The notes: generated by a model from the letters alone, not told the origin. DNA of 64,000 nucleotides from an uncultured Alphaproteobacteria bacterium (GCA_944391415.1 CALXTM010000002.1:62001-126000), one strand, 5' to 3'; shown: positions 52,341 through 61,289, counted from the first letter of the stretch. Numbers and translations are program-made.

Positions 52341-53216
52341 ATGGAAAAGGTCTTGGCACTTTGCGGCATAGATTTCTCACCCGAAATTAATTTAGCTCGC
52401 TATCTGCAGAAAATCAGAACTTACCCTATCTTATCACAAGAAGATGAATATAATCTGGCGGTACAATATCAACAAACCAAAGATCAGAAAATTGCTACAA
52501 TTTTGGTAACCTCGCATTTGCGATTGGTGGTTAAGGTGGTGGCAAAATACAGAGGATATGGGCTGTCTTCGGCCGAAATGATTTCGGAGGGAAACATCGG
52601 ACTGCTTTATGCCATTGAAAAGTTTGAGCCCGAAAAAGGATTTAGATTTTCCACATATGCATTATGGTGGATTAAGGCCTCAATACAAAAATACATACTT
52701 AATTCTTGGTCATTGGTAAAAATCGGAACAACTGCGGCTCAAAAGAAATTGTTTTTTAATTTGCGCAAAATTAAAAACAAACTCAACCTTAATGATGACA
52801 GAGAATTGTCTCCTGATATTTTGGGTAAAATAGCCAAATCGTTGGATGTAAGCGTTCAGGAAGTTACGGATATGAATACCAGACTGAAAGCGCATGACGG
52901 ATCGTTGAATAGTATTGTTGATTCTGCTGGCGACAGTACATCGGAATGGATGGATTTTATTGCCGATGCAAAACCAAATCAGGAAGAAGTTTTGGCATAT
53001 GCAGAGACAATGAAATACAGAAGATGCTTGTTTAATAAGGCTTTGGTAGTACTTAATAAACGTGAAAAAGATATTTTATTTAAGCGGCGTCTGCTTGATA
53101 AGGCGTTTACACTTGATGATTTGAGCAAGGTTTACGGAATATCAAAAGAAAGAGTTCGTCAGATTGAGCTTAACTCTATTAAAAAAATTCGTAAAGCAAT
53201 TGAAGCCGGTATCTGA
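52341..53216 (+). CDS. rpoH: RNA polymerase heat-shock sigma factor RpoH
   Basis: Alternative sigma-32 type factor, 291 aa. Region 1.2/2 appears as 'LARYLQKIRTYPILSQEDEY' and 'SEGNIGLLYAIEKFEPEKGF' with 'FSTYALWWIKASIQKYILNS'. The RpoH box is 'QKKLFFNLRKIK'. Region 4 contains 'DLSKVYGISKERVRQIELNS'. The length is typical of alphaproteobacterial RpoH. Confidence 0.95.
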   Translation: MEKVLALCGIDFSPEINLARYLQKIRTYPILSQEDEYNLAVQYQQTKDQKIATILVTSHLRLVVKVVAKYRGYGLSSAEMISEGNIGLLYAIEKFEPEKGFRFSTYALWWIKASIQKYILNSWSLVKIGTTAAQKKLFFNLRKIKNKLNLNDDRELSPDILGKIAKSLDVSVQEVTDMNTRLKAHDGSLNSIVDSAGDSTSEWMDFIADAKPNQEEVLAYAETMKYRRCLFNKALVVLNKREKDILFKRRLLDKAFTLDDLSKVYGISKERVRQIELNSIKKIRKAIEAGI

Positions 53217-53217
53217 G

Positions 53218-53700
53218 TTACTCATCATTTGGTAAGATATTGGCCCAATTTTCAGATAATTTTGCCAGCTTGGCATTGATTACTTTTAATCGATGCTGAG
53301 CTGAACTTTTAAATATAAACACGAACAGATCCGGTAAAATGTAGTATAAAAATACACCCAAAGCAGCTCCACCCAGCATGATTACAACATTAAAAATGTT
53401 GGAAGCAACCGAAAATTCAACACCACTGTCAAATTGATTAAAAATATTATTAAGACAAATCATGGCTCCGGCAATGTTAAAACAGCCAACGGTGGTTATT
53501 CTGGTTAAATTTTTGGTGTCGGTTACAATGATGGTGATGGTCGGAAGCAGGCCGATAGCAAGAACTACAACAGCCGGAAAAACCGTAAAAGATACTATCA
53601 TAAGGCTTAAAAACAAAATAATCTTTTGAAAAAAATTCATTTTTTTCTTGGAGTTTTTTTGCGCTTTTGACACAGGTGTTTTTAATGATGGTTTGTTCAT
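53218..53700 (-). CDS. Small membrane protein coupled to the pseudokinase gene
   Basis: A 160-aa protein with about four hydrophobic segments (broadly residues 24-50, 60-80, 95-110, 118-135) and basic ends. The ATG overlaps the upstream pseudokinase stop as ATGA, a sign of translational coupling and shared function. It converges on rpoH with one base between the stops. No family recognised. Confidence 0.65.
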   Translation of the reverse strand: MNKPSLKTPVSKAQKNSKKKMNFFQKIILFLSLMIVSFTVFPAVVVLAIGLLPTITIIVTDTKNLTRITTVGCFNIAGAMICLNNIFNQFDSGVEFSVASNIFNVVIMLGGAALGVFLYYILPDLFVFIFKSSAQHRLKVINAKLAKLSENWANILPNDE

Positions 53701-55712
53701 TTTAATATCCAATAAATAAGGCTGAATACAAAAGCACTCAGCATGGTTAATACGGCAAGAATTGATGAAAATCGTAATGCAAGATCCCGGGCCTCATCCT
53801 CTATTTTGGAATCACCGGAAAGAATTTTGGCTTTTTCGGTAAGTAGAAAATTAGCTGTTTTGAGGGCCTCGGAAAAATCTGTTTTATCTCTGTTGCGAGC
53901 CTCTTCATTGTCCAAAAGATTGACAATTTCTATGATTTTGCCGGTTTTGGATATTTGTAAGAGTTCTTGCTCAAGATATTTTTGATATTTAAGATTGTGA
54001 TAACTTTGAATCAGCGGTTTGGAGACGCTGACAAGCCAATGAGCCAAATTGTTGAGCTGGGCTGGGCCGTTTTTGTTTTGGATATTGGCATAAAGTCTGA
54101 TTATCGCGCCAATTTTTAGAGAATCTTGATTGGCATTAAGATCTATTAAAATGCCGTCAATTTTTTTGCCCATTTTACAACGCAGGTAGGCAATAATATT
54201 TTTATCAAACGGAAGGGTTTGATAATCGCCTTTGAAACGATCAAGTGCTTTGAGCAAACGCGATAAATTGTTTACAAAACAATTACCTATAAGCGGGCTT
54301 ATACAAGGCAGGTTTTCGTCAAAATCATACATGATGCGGTCAAAACCGTAGCCATAATCGTTGCGTGAAATATAGAGCTTAAATTCTCCGGCATTGGCAG
54401 GAGCTCGTAAAAACGGTTGTTCCTGATACCAAAGTTTGATGATGTCAGTGGCTATCAAAGACTGCAAAGGAGACAGCGAAAGGTTATTTTTTTTGTGATA
54501 AAAAATGGTTTTGGCAAGGCCGCCCGGGAAAAGATAAAAATCTCCGCATCTTAGCGGTAAAGAACAATCAAGATAAATGCAAATACGTGATAGCAAAAGG
54601 TCTTTGTCGGGATTTTCTTTGTCGGCCAAAATTTGTTTTTCGATTTTGCCATAAAGTTTTTCGTCTTCAAGTCCGGTCTTTACCCATTCAAGCAGTTTGC
54701 CGCTTTGAATAACCTCTATACCAAAGTCAGGATTGGTAAGCATGTTAAGTGATGCGCTTTTGCGAGTGTAGCATTTTTCACCATTGACGTTGAGAGCCCT
54801 GGTGGAACGCTCGGAAGAATCTCCGGAGGAAAAAGAGGTTGTTTTTCCGTCATAATAGTTATATAGTTTGGCATAATCGCAGCGGCTTTCCGGATTATCA
54901 TCAAGCAAAGAGCGCAAGACAACCGAGGTTTGGCTGCTGATTTTCTCGTTATTTGACAGAAAAATCAAGGAGCCGTTTTTCAATTTTTGACGAATCATCT
55001 CTTTGGTAGAAAATTCTGACGAAATGGGATGATTGAGTACGAGGCTTAGCAAAACAACACCGGCAGAATAGAGGTCATGTTCAAATGTCCCGTCTCCTTT
55101 GGATTGAGGATGACACAACATATTCTCTATGGCTTCATAAACATCAGGCTGATAGAGTCCGGGAAAGCTTGCCAAGCAATCACCTAAAACCAATTCTTTG
55201 CGCGATGGATCCTTATAAAATACATTGTCAAGCCTTATGGCGCGGTGGGTCAGGCCAAAGGTCTTTAGAACATCGCAGGCCGACAATAGTGACAAAGCCA
55301 ATGATTTGAAGGTTTCGGAGCTCATTTTTTCGGCTGTGTCGTCAAAAGAATCAGCACGAGGACCTGTTGGTTTGTTATAAATTAAAGCCATGGTCTCGAC
55401 CCCGTCAGGGTCGGTGATGATGCCATATTCTATTAATTTTAGGATATTAGGCGCATCAATTGCTTTCATATAGGGCAAGTAAGACAGACGAGGAGAAGAA
55501 TCGGTGCTGCAAACCAAGGCAAAAATATTGCGCTGAGGGTTGATATTGTCTTTTACTTCATAGGCTAGAGCCCCATTGCTGTCTAGTTTTGGCAAAGGTT
55601 GATCAAAACGTATTTCAAAACGCTCTTTTAATAAAAAACTGGTTATGCCGACAGGTGTAGAGGCTTTTTTGTTGTCTTCGGTCGGGGTTTGACTGATTAC
55701 TTCATCGCTCAT
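53697..55712 (-). CDS. Tail-anchored eukaryotic-like pseudokinase
   Basis: A 671-aa protein. Residues about 30-290 have the protein-kinase layout: the catalytic loop is 'GLTHRAIRLDNVFY' (HRD Asp replaced by Ala, Asn kept), the DFG is 'GDCLAS', and the alphaF motif 'EHDLYSAGVVLLSL' is intact. The nucleotide lysine position reads 'FALVCS' without Lys and the glycine loop is poor, so catalysis is unlikely. Residues 290-640 are a long helical region of unknown type, and a C-terminal hydrophobic segment ('VLTMLSAFVFSLIYWILK') should anchor it in the membrane with the kinase fold in the cytosol. Confidence 0.8.
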   Translation of the reverse strand: MSDEVISQTPTEDNKKASTPVGITSFLLKERFEIRFDQPLPKLDSNGALAYEVKDNINPQRNIFALVCSTDSSPRLSYLPYMKAIDAPNILKLIEYGIITDPDGVETMALIYNKPTGPRADSFDDTAEKMSSETFKSLALSLLSACDVLKTFGLTHRAIRLDNVFYKDPSRKELVLGDCLASFPGLYQPDVYEAIENMLCHPQSKGDGTFEHDLYSAGVVLLSLVLNHPISSEFSTKEMIRQKLKNGSLIFLSNNEKISSQTSVVLRSLLDDNPESRCDYAKLYNYYDGKTTSFSSGDSSERSTRALNVNGEKCYTRKSASLNMLTNPDFGIEVIQSGKLLEWVKTGLEDEKLYGKIEKQILADKENPDKDLLLSRICIYLDCSLPLRCGDFYLFPGGLAKTIFYHKKNNLSLSPLQSLIATDIIKLWYQEQPFLRAPANAGEFKLYISRNDYGYGFDRIMYDFDENLPCISPLIGNCFVNNLSRLLKALDRFKGDYQTLPFDKNIIAYLRCKMGKKIDGILIDLNANQDSLKIGAIIRLYANIQNKNGPAQLNNLAHWLVSVSKPLIQSYHNLKYQKYLEQELLQISKTGKIIEIVNLLDNEEARNRDKTDFSEALKTANFLLTEKAKILSGDSKIEDEARDLALRFSSILAVLTMLSAFVFSLIYWILK

Positions 55713-55849
55713 AACTAAAACTTTCCTAGATATTCTTTTTGCTAATATATAGTTTGTAACAAAATATTCTTAATAAAATGCAAATTTTTTTTACATTGTG
55801 TTTTTGAAATTTAGGTTTTAATATTTGGGTAAAAACAAGTGAGTGAAAA

Positions 55850-56923
55850 ATGACAGACCAATCAATAAATATTATACAGAATTTGGATGGTGATGACAAA
55901 GTAGTTACCGTAAACGATGTGGATACGGCAATCTTAAAAGATGCCAAAAAATATAATATTGATTTGGAAAAATTAGAAAACCCCATAACAGTACAAAAAC
56001 CGTTGCCGGTTATGGAAAAAAGACGTGCGGAAACATGGCGGCGGTTGGATGTTAATTTGTCTGATGTCGTTAATCTTATGATTGCAACATCTGAAAGACC
56101 GACTTTTTTAATAAGAGACGATAAGCTTGTTTATATTAATCAGGCGGCGATAAAAATGTTGGAGTTGGAATCAGACAGAGATGTGGTAGGAAAAAATTTT
56201 TTGAATTTGGTGGTGCCGGAAGAATGGAATATGTTGGCCGAAAATATCGGTGAAATGCTTACAAACGGTAAAATCATAAGAATCCATTTTAAGAATGCTT
56301 CGGGAGTGACCAAGGCAATGAATTTTCAGGCAATTTATTTGTCGGAGATAGAACATTTCTCATTTATTTTGCTTGGAGAACACGTTAAAAAAGAAGAAAA
56401 AATATCGGTTAATAATTTGTATGATGATTTGACAGGGTTGCCTAATTTCTTTTTGTTTGAAGACAGGGTACAAGTGGCGGTGTCTATGGAAAATATTAAA
56501 GACAACGCAAAAGACCAAAAGATGATTGCCGTGGCCGCAATTAGCATTAATAACATGGAATCTTTTCGCAGGATGCATATAGAGGATTTTGTAGTCAAAA
56601 AAATTGCAAACAACCTGGTGCTTAATCTAAATAAAATGACGACCGTGGCTTTGGGAGTGAAATATAATTTTTGGATTATGTTGCAAGGGGTTAAAAATCA
56701 GGCCGAAATCAATCATGAAATAAGACATGTGTTTGAGATTTTAAATGATGGAATAAGCGATAACTTTACGAGGCATGAACTTTCTTTTTCTATTGGCGTG
56801 GCCTGTTTTCCGCAGCCGGCGCATTCTGCCAAAAAATTGATAGAGCAAGCAATCTCTGCAGTTAAAAACGCGCAAAGAAGCAACAAAAATTCCATAGAGT
56901 TTTTTGAAAGCAAAAATAATTAA
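55850..56923 (+). CDS. PAS plus degenerate GGDEF signalling protein
   Basis: A 357-aa cytosolic protein. The PAS domain (about residues 70-180) reads 'TFLIRDDKLVYINQAAIKML' and 'VVGKNFLNLVVPEEW'. The GGDEF-type domain starts with 'DDLTGLPNFFLFEDRVQVAV' (about 188-207) and ends with the family 'LSFSIGVACFPQPAHSAKKL', but the GGDEF loop itself is 'GVKYNFWIM', lacking the catalytic residues. It is likely a sensor or c-di-GMP-independent adaptor rather than a cyclase. Confidence 0.8.
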   Translation: MTDQSINIIQNLDGDDKVVTVNDVDTAILKDAKKYNIDLEKLENPITVQKPLPVMEKRRAETWRRLDVNLSDVVNLMIATSERPTFLIRDDKLVYINQAAIKMLELESDRDVVGKNFLNLVVPEEWNMLAENIGEMLTNGKIIRIHFKNASGVTKAMNFQAIYLSEIEHFSFILLGEHVKKEEKISVNNLYDDLTGLPNFFLFEDRVQVAVSMENIKDNAKDQKMIAVAAISINNMESFRRMHIEDFVVKKIANNLVLNLNKMTTVALGVKYNFWIMLQGVKNQAEINHEIRHVFEILNDGISDNFTRHELSFSIGVACFPQPAHSAKKLIEQAISAVKNAQRSNKNSIEFFESKNN

Positions 56924-56954
56924 AAAAGGCCGCTTTTTGCAAAGCGGCCTTTTT
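56923..56954 (+). terminator. Terminator of the PAS/GGDEF gene
   Basis: A 14-bp perfect stem AAAAAGGCCGCTTT/AAAGCGGCCTTTTT with a TTGC loop. Confidence 0.9.
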
Positions 56955-56960
56955 ATGATT

Positions 56961-57090
56961 CGAACGTAACACTACCTGCGTAAGCAGGTAGATGTAGACA
57001 TACCTGCCCAGCCGTTAGGCTTGCGAAGCCTTTGGGCAGGGCGAACGTAGTTCGGAACAGGTAATACCACTTGCGTTAGCTAGTGGAAGT
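56961..57090. repeat. Cluster of GC-rich palindromes
   Basis: 130 bases, much richer in GC than their surroundings, hold three hairpins: ACCTGC-GTAA-GCAGGT (56975-56990); CCTGCCCA...TGGGCAGG enclosing AGGCTTGCGAAGCCT (57003-57040); and CCACT...AGTGG (57067-57087). CGAACGTA is repeated directly at 56961 and 57042, framing the first two. It resembles a REP or palindromic-element insertion between genes; it does not encode a supported protein. Confidence 0.6.
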
Positions 57091-57103
57091 TTATTAAAAC
57101 AAC

Positions 57104-57823
57104 CTATCTTCTGTCGCCAAGGAAGCGCAAAAGATATAAGAATAAGTTGATAAAATCAAGATAGAGGTTTAAGGCTCCCAAAAGAGCTTTTTTTACAAGT
57201 GTTTCGTCATCATCGGCAGAAGCGTAAATTTGACGAATCTTTTGGGAATCATATGCTGTAAGACCGCTGAAAAGGCCTACACCGATAATTGACAATGCCC
57301 AATCTAATCCGCTGCTTTGTAAAAACAAGTTTACAATTAGAGCAATAACCAAGCCGATTAAGCCCATGTAAAGAAAAGAACCAAACCCGGTTAAATCACG
57401 TTTGGTGGTGTAGCCATAAAGACTTAGACCGCCAAAAGCACCGGCGGTGATTAAAAATACGCGAACCAAGCTTGTTTGAGTGTAAAGCAAAAAGATAGGA
57501 GTAAGGCCAATACCCATCAGTGCAGCATAGCTCCAGAACAAGAGCTGAACTTGTTTTGATGTTCCGGTCCTTACCACCCAGTTAAAGGCAAAAACCATGA
57601 TAAGCGGGGCAATAAAAGCCAACCAACCAAGCCCAGACAGGCTTATACCTTGCGGTGAAACATTGAAAAACAAGCTGATTAAAGATGTGTTAGCAACCAG
57701 CCATGCTGCAAGGGCGGTTACGCAAAGCCCTCCAGCCATAAAATTGTAAACTTTTTGCATATAACTGCGTAATCTTGCATCAACAGTAGTTGATTGAGAT
57801 TGAGTATAAATTTCGTGTTGCAT
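57104..57823 (-). CDS. Bax inhibitor-1/YccA family membrane protein
   Basis: A 239-aa protein with seven predicted membrane segments. 'YMQKVYNFMAGGLCVTALAA' and 'GLTAYDSQKIRQIY' are family signatures, as are the C-terminal 'LLGALNLYLDFINLFLYLLR' residues. Bacterial members are pH-sensitive calcium leak channels or modulators of FtsH; the role here is inferred. Confidence 0.92.
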   Translation of the reverse strand: MQHEIYTQSQSTTVDARLRSYMQKVYNFMAGGLCVTALAAWLVANTSLISLFFNVSPQGISLSGLGWLAFIAPLIMVFAFNWVVRTGTSKQVQLLFWSYAALMGIGLTPIFLLYTQTSLVRVFLITAGAFGGLSLYGYTTKRDLTGFGSFLYMGLIGLVIALIVNLFLQSSGLDWALSIIGVGLFSGLTAYDSQKIRQIYASADDDETLVKKALLGALNLYLDFINLFLYLLRFLGDRR

Positions 57824-57900
57824 TTATAATTCCTTTGTTTGAGTTGTTACAATATTAATATAGGAAAATAGTTTTTAAAAATCAATAAACATACTGTGTT

Positions 57901-58608
57901 TTAAATGTATTTATAAAGGTCTTTGCCTTTAACCTTGAGCCAATGACGACCTTCTTTATAGCTAGGACACAAAATAGCTAAATCTTGCCAGAATGAGGGG
58001 GAATGATCAGGGTGTTTTAGGTGCATAACTTCATGAGATACCAAATAGTCAATAACAAAAAGCGGGGCCATGCAGATACGCCAGTTGTAATTAATATTGC
58101 CTAAGGTGGAACAGCTGCCCCAGCGCGATTTGGTGTCTTTGATGTTTACGCCGGTAACTCGGCAGCCGATTTGTTTGGCTTTGGACACAGTGAGCTCAGA
58201 AAGTCTTTTTAGGGCTTGTTGTTTTAGAAAATCGGTAACACGGCGATGCAAAAAAACAATATCTCCGCCAATCTTTAGGAATCCTTCATCAAAACAGCCC
58301 CCGCGCTGGGAATGGTCATGCAGGATAATATAATCATTGCCAAAAAAAGAGATGTTTTCACCGTTGCTGAAACCTTTGGCCTGAGGAAGCCTTGCCAGCA
58401 TATTGACAATCCAATCATGATTTTCTTTGAGAAAAGAAAGCGCTTTTGATTGAGAACAATATCGAGGAATGGTGAGAACCGGACAATGATTTTTTTCATC
58501 TATACGCAAGGTTAGACGTTTGGCCAAAGGCTGGCGGATTATTTTGATATCAAAGCCAAAATCTTTGGACGGATTAAAGGTCTGGCCAGTCAACAATGTG
58601 ATCTTCAT
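57901..58608 (-). CDS. YgjP-type (DUF45) metallopeptidase
   Basis: A 235-aa protein of the SprT/YgjP group. The zinc motif is 'YLVSHEVMHLKHPDHSPSFW' (about residues 190-209), with the family 'TKSRWGSCSTLGNINYNWRI' just before. It overlaps the upstream YcgN-like gene by 35 bases, so a later start remains possible, but the N-terminal 'RLTLRIDEKNHCPVLTIP' fits the family. Confidence 0.87.
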   Translation of the reverse strand: MKITLLTGQTFNPSKDFGFDIKIIRQPLAKRLTLRIDEKNHCPVLTIPRYCSQSKALSFLKENHDWIVNMLARLPQAKGFSNGENISFFGNDYIILHDHSQRGGCFDEGFLKIGGDIVFLHRRVTDFLKQQALKRLSELTVSKAKQIGCRVTGVNIKDTKSRWGSCSTLGNINYNWRICMAPLFVIDYLVSHEVMHLKHPDHSPSFWQDLAILCPSYKEGRHWLKVKGKDLYKYI

Positions 58609-59065
58609 AGTCTTTTACTTCGGTTTCGGATATTAAGGTGCGCCCACGCAGAGATTGACCGGCAGAATGAACAGAATCGGCTCGGCCGGTTATCAATGGG
58701 TGCCAGGAGGGTAAATCTTTGCCTTGGCTTAGCAGAAGATAAGCACATGTTTTGGGCAAAATTTCTGGCTCTGTAAGAACAGTGTTAAGATTGATATCTC
58801 GACAATCAGAAACTTTTTTAAAACGGTGTTCATAAATTTGACAGAGACAATTTTCGGCATCCAAAAAGCGGCAACGAACGTTGGTGAAAGATACTTTGCC
58901 GCGAATTAATAATTTGTTTAGGCAACATTTGCCACAACCGTCGCAAAGTAGTTCCCACTCATCTTTGCTTAGTGCCGAAAGAGGCTTTTTTTTCCAAAAA
59001 TAGGGTTCGAAAGACCTATTGTAACGATCTTGCGGTTTTGTGGTTGTTTGTGGCCATTTGAACAT
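58574..59065 (-). CDS. YcgN/UPF0260 Cys-cluster protein
   Basis: A 163-aa protein with 'CDGCGKCCLNKLLIRGKVSF' near residue 41, then 'CRFLDAENCLCQIYEHRF' and a later 'CRDINLNT', the CxxCx(n)CC cluster of the UPF0260 family, which may hold zinc or an Fe-S cluster. The N-terminal 'FEPYFWKKKPLSALSKDEWE' is also typical. Function unknown. Confidence 0.9.
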   Translation of the reverse strand: MFKWPQTTTKPQDRYNRSFEPYFWKKKPLSALSKDEWELLCDGCGKCCLNKLLIRGKVSFTNVRCRFLDAENCLCQIYEHRFKKVSDCRDINLNTVLTEPEILPKTCAYLLLSQGKDLPSWHPLITGRADSVHSAGQSLRGRTLISETEVKDYEDHIVDWPDL

Positions 59066-59108
59066 GATGTTTAAGACGACTCCTTAAATTTGGGGATAAA
59101 GTTTTAAG

Positions 59109-60587
59109 CTATTCAGCCCCAATACGCTCTGGCAAATATTCTTCTTTGGCTAGATTACCAAATTGAGCATAATCGCCATTCCAGAACAGTTGTACGGATC
59201 CGGTCGGTCCATGACGCTGTTTTCCGATTATTACTTCGGCCAAATTTTGGGTGGCTCGTTTGCGAGTTTCCCAATCGTCAAGGCGTTTTTGTAAATGTTC
59301 GGGTGTTTCACCGGCTTTTAGTTTGGGTTCTTCATTTTGGATATAATAGTTTTCACGGAAAACAAACATCACAATATCAGCATCTTGTTCAATGGAGCCG
59401 GACTCTCGCAAATCAGACATTAACGGGCGCTTGTCATCACGGCTTTCAACTCCACGGTTAAGCTGAGACAAGGCTATAACCGGAACCTGTAATTCTTTGG
59501 CAAGAATTTTGAGTCCGCGAGAAATTTCGGAAAGTTCTTGCACACGATTGCCTTCACTTTTTTTGCTGCCGGTACCGTTGATGAGTTGAATATAGTCTAT
59601 AACAATCAGCCCAAGGCCTTTGTTGCGGCGAAGACGGCGCGCGCGAGTGCGAATCGAGTTAATGTTTAAACCTGGGGTGTCATCAATATAAAGAGGAATA
59701 TCTTCAAGCTCGCGAACTGCCGCGGCAATACGTGTAAATTCGGCATTGTCAAGCTCACCAGTACGCATTTTGTGGCCGTTGGTTTGGGTGACGGTGGAAA
59801 GAATACGCGCGGCTAATTGGTCGGCCGACATCTCCAACGAGAAAAAGGCAACGCCGCGATTTTTGGCAGGAGTTTCTTTATCATGAGCCATAAATTCGGC
59901 AACATTATAGGCAATATTGGTGGCCAATGCCGTTTTACCCATGGCCGGTCGTCCGGCAATGATGATGAGGTCGGAATCGTTTAGTCCGCCGGTTTTGGCG
60001 TCAAGCGCATCAAGTCCGGTGGGCAGACCGGAGATTTTGCCATCTTTTTGATAAGCTCGCTCAATACGTTGTACCGAATCGGTCAAGGCCGTTGTAAAAT
60101 CAATAAATCCGGTAGAGGTTTCTCCTTGGTTGGCAAGGTCAAATAAACGTTTTTCGGCGTTTTCAATTTGCTCGGAAGCATCGGAATCAATATCTTCTTT
60201 GGTGGCATTGTTAATGATTTCAAAACCGGTGGCAATAAGTTCTCGCCGCAGATATTTGTCGTAAATAAATTGGGCATAGTATTCGGCATTGGTCAATGGA
60301 GTGACGGAATCTGCAAGCTTGATGAGATATTTATAACCGCCAACCTCGTCTAAAGAACCGTTTTGTTCAAAGTAATTTTTTAAGGTGATAGTGTCTGCAA
60401 CATGACCGCGAGTTATAAGTTTGCTGATAACGTCAAAAATTTTGGCATGAATAGGGTCGGCAAAATGCTCGGGCCGCAAAAATTCTGACACCTTTTCAAA
60501 GGTTTTGTTGTTGGCCAAAAGAGCGCCAAGCAAAGCCTGCTCGGCTTCAATGTTTTTGGGAAGTTGGTCTGGTTGCAGAGTTTCCAT
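59109..60587 (-). CDS. dnaB: Replicative DNA helicase DnaB
   Basis: Hexameric 5'-3' helicase. The 492-aa protein has the N-terminal 'NIEAEQALLGALLANNKTFE', Walker A 'IAGRPAMGKTALATNIA' (about residue 208), 'GVAFFSLEMSADQLAARIL', 'LIVIDYIQLI' and 'PVIALSQLNRGVESRDDKRP'. There is no intein. The gap upstream contains tandem DnaA-box-like repeats. Confidence 0.97.
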   Translation of the reverse strand: METLQPDQLPKNIEAEQALLGALLANNKTFEKVSEFLRPEHFADPIHAKIFDVISKLITRGHVADTITLKNYFEQNGSLDEVGGYKYLIKLADSVTPLTNAEYYAQFIYDKYLRRELIATGFEIINNATKEDIDSDASEQIENAEKRLFDLANQGETSTGFIDFTTALTDSVQRIERAYQKDGKISGLPTGLDALDAKTGGLNDSDLIIIAGRPAMGKTALATNIAYNVAEFMAHDKETPAKNRGVAFFSLEMSADQLAARILSTVTQTNGHKMRTGELDNAEFTRIAAAVRELEDIPLYIDDTPGLNINSIRTRARRLRRNKGLGLIVIDYIQLINGTGSKKSEGNRVQELSEISRGLKILAKELQVPVIALSQLNRGVESRDDKRPLMSDLRESGSIEQDADIVMFVFRENYYIQNEEPKLKAGETPEHLQKRLDDWETRKRATQNLAEVIIGKQRHGPTGSVQLFWNGDYAQFGNLAKEEYLPERIGAE

Positions 60588-60681
60588 TGTCTATGGTCCT
60601 TACACGGTTAGTTCGTTGTTGCTTTTATAACAACAAAAAAACAAAAGAAAAAGTCTTTTGTTGCAAAGCCTTTTTCAGGCC

Positions 60682-60708
60682 TGTGGATTATGGGGATAAT
60701 GGGGATAA
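60682..60708 (-). promoter_or_regulatory. Three tandem DnaA-box-like 9-mers upstream of dnaB
   Basis: Read on the minus strand, TTATCCCCA, TTATCCCCA and TAATCCACA follow each other without a gap. Each differs from TTATCCACA by one base. They lie about 100 bases before the dnaB start and may let DnaA control the helicase gene, though the CCCA ends would bind weakly. Confidence 0.45.
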
Positions 60709-60742
60709 ATCAAAACCCCGTTAATTCAAACGGGGTTTTGAT
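60709..60742 (-). terminator. Terminator of rpmB
   Basis: A 14-bp perfect stem ATCAAAACCCCGTT/AACGGGGTTTTGAT with a 6-base loop, 15 bases after the rpmB stop. Confidence 0.85.
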
Positions 60743-60756
60743 GAATTATTAATTAT

Positions 60757-61047
60757 TTATTTTGCAGAAGCTTTTTTCTTGGCAATTGCTTTTTTTATTT
60801 TCTTTGCTTCATCGGTCAATTTGGTGTTTGAAGTTGATTCAAGATAAGAATCCAAACCACCATTGTGTTCGATTGAACGCAAGGTTTTAGAACAAACTTT
60901 TAATTTAAAAACTTTGCCTAAAGTATCGCTTAACAAAGAAACAATCTGCAAATTGGGCAAAAAACGACGACGAGTGCGGTTGTTTGCGTGACTTACGTTG
61001 TTGCCGCTCATTGCTCCGTTGCCTGAAATTTCACATTTTCTAGCCAT
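60757..61047 (-). CDS. rpmB: 50S ribosomal protein L28
   Basis: A 96-aa basic ribosomal protein. 'ARKCEISGNGAMSGNNVSHA' and 'NRTRRRFLPNLQIVSL' are diagnostic, and the C-terminal Lys/Ala tail is normal. 'SKTLRSIEHNGGLDSYL' matches alphaproteobacterial L28. Confidence 0.95.
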   Translation of the reverse strand: MARKCEISGNGAMSGNNVSHANNRTRRRFLPNLQIVSLLSDTLGKVFKLKVCSKTLRSIEHNGGLDSYLESTSNTKLTDEAKKIKKAIAKKKASAK

Positions 61048-61212
61048 TGTTTTGATTCCTTTTTATAAAACTTGTTGCCTTTTAATACATATTATTCTTT
61101 GAATAGTCAAGAGAAATTTTGCGCAAAGACCGGGAAAAGAATGTTTTTTATAAAATTTTGCTGGAATTTTTGCAAAAAAGGGTGTATTTGAGGAAATGAT
61201 TTTTTTACTTTT

Positions 61213-61289
61213 GTACCCGTAGCTCAGTTGGATAGAGTATCAGCCTCCGACGCTGAGGGTCGTGGGTTCGAATCCCTCCGGGTACGCCA
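61213..61289 (+). tRNA. tRNA-Arg (anticodon CCG)
   Basis: A 77-nt cloverleaf with CCA encoded. Acceptor GTACCCG/CGGGTAC pairs perfectly; discriminator G; anticodon stem TCAGC/GCTGA with loop CTCCGAC, giving anticodon CCG (codon CGG). T-stem GTGGG/CCCTC (one G-T pair). Confidence 0.92.

Noticed and set aside
43872-55712. An integrated conjugative element or genomic island
   Set aside because: No integrase, relaxase, attachment repeats or tRNA junction; housekeeping rluD and rpoH lie inside the interval and composition does not change.
59109-60587. Possible intein in dnaB
   Set aside because: Length and motif spacing are normal for an uninterrupted DnaB.
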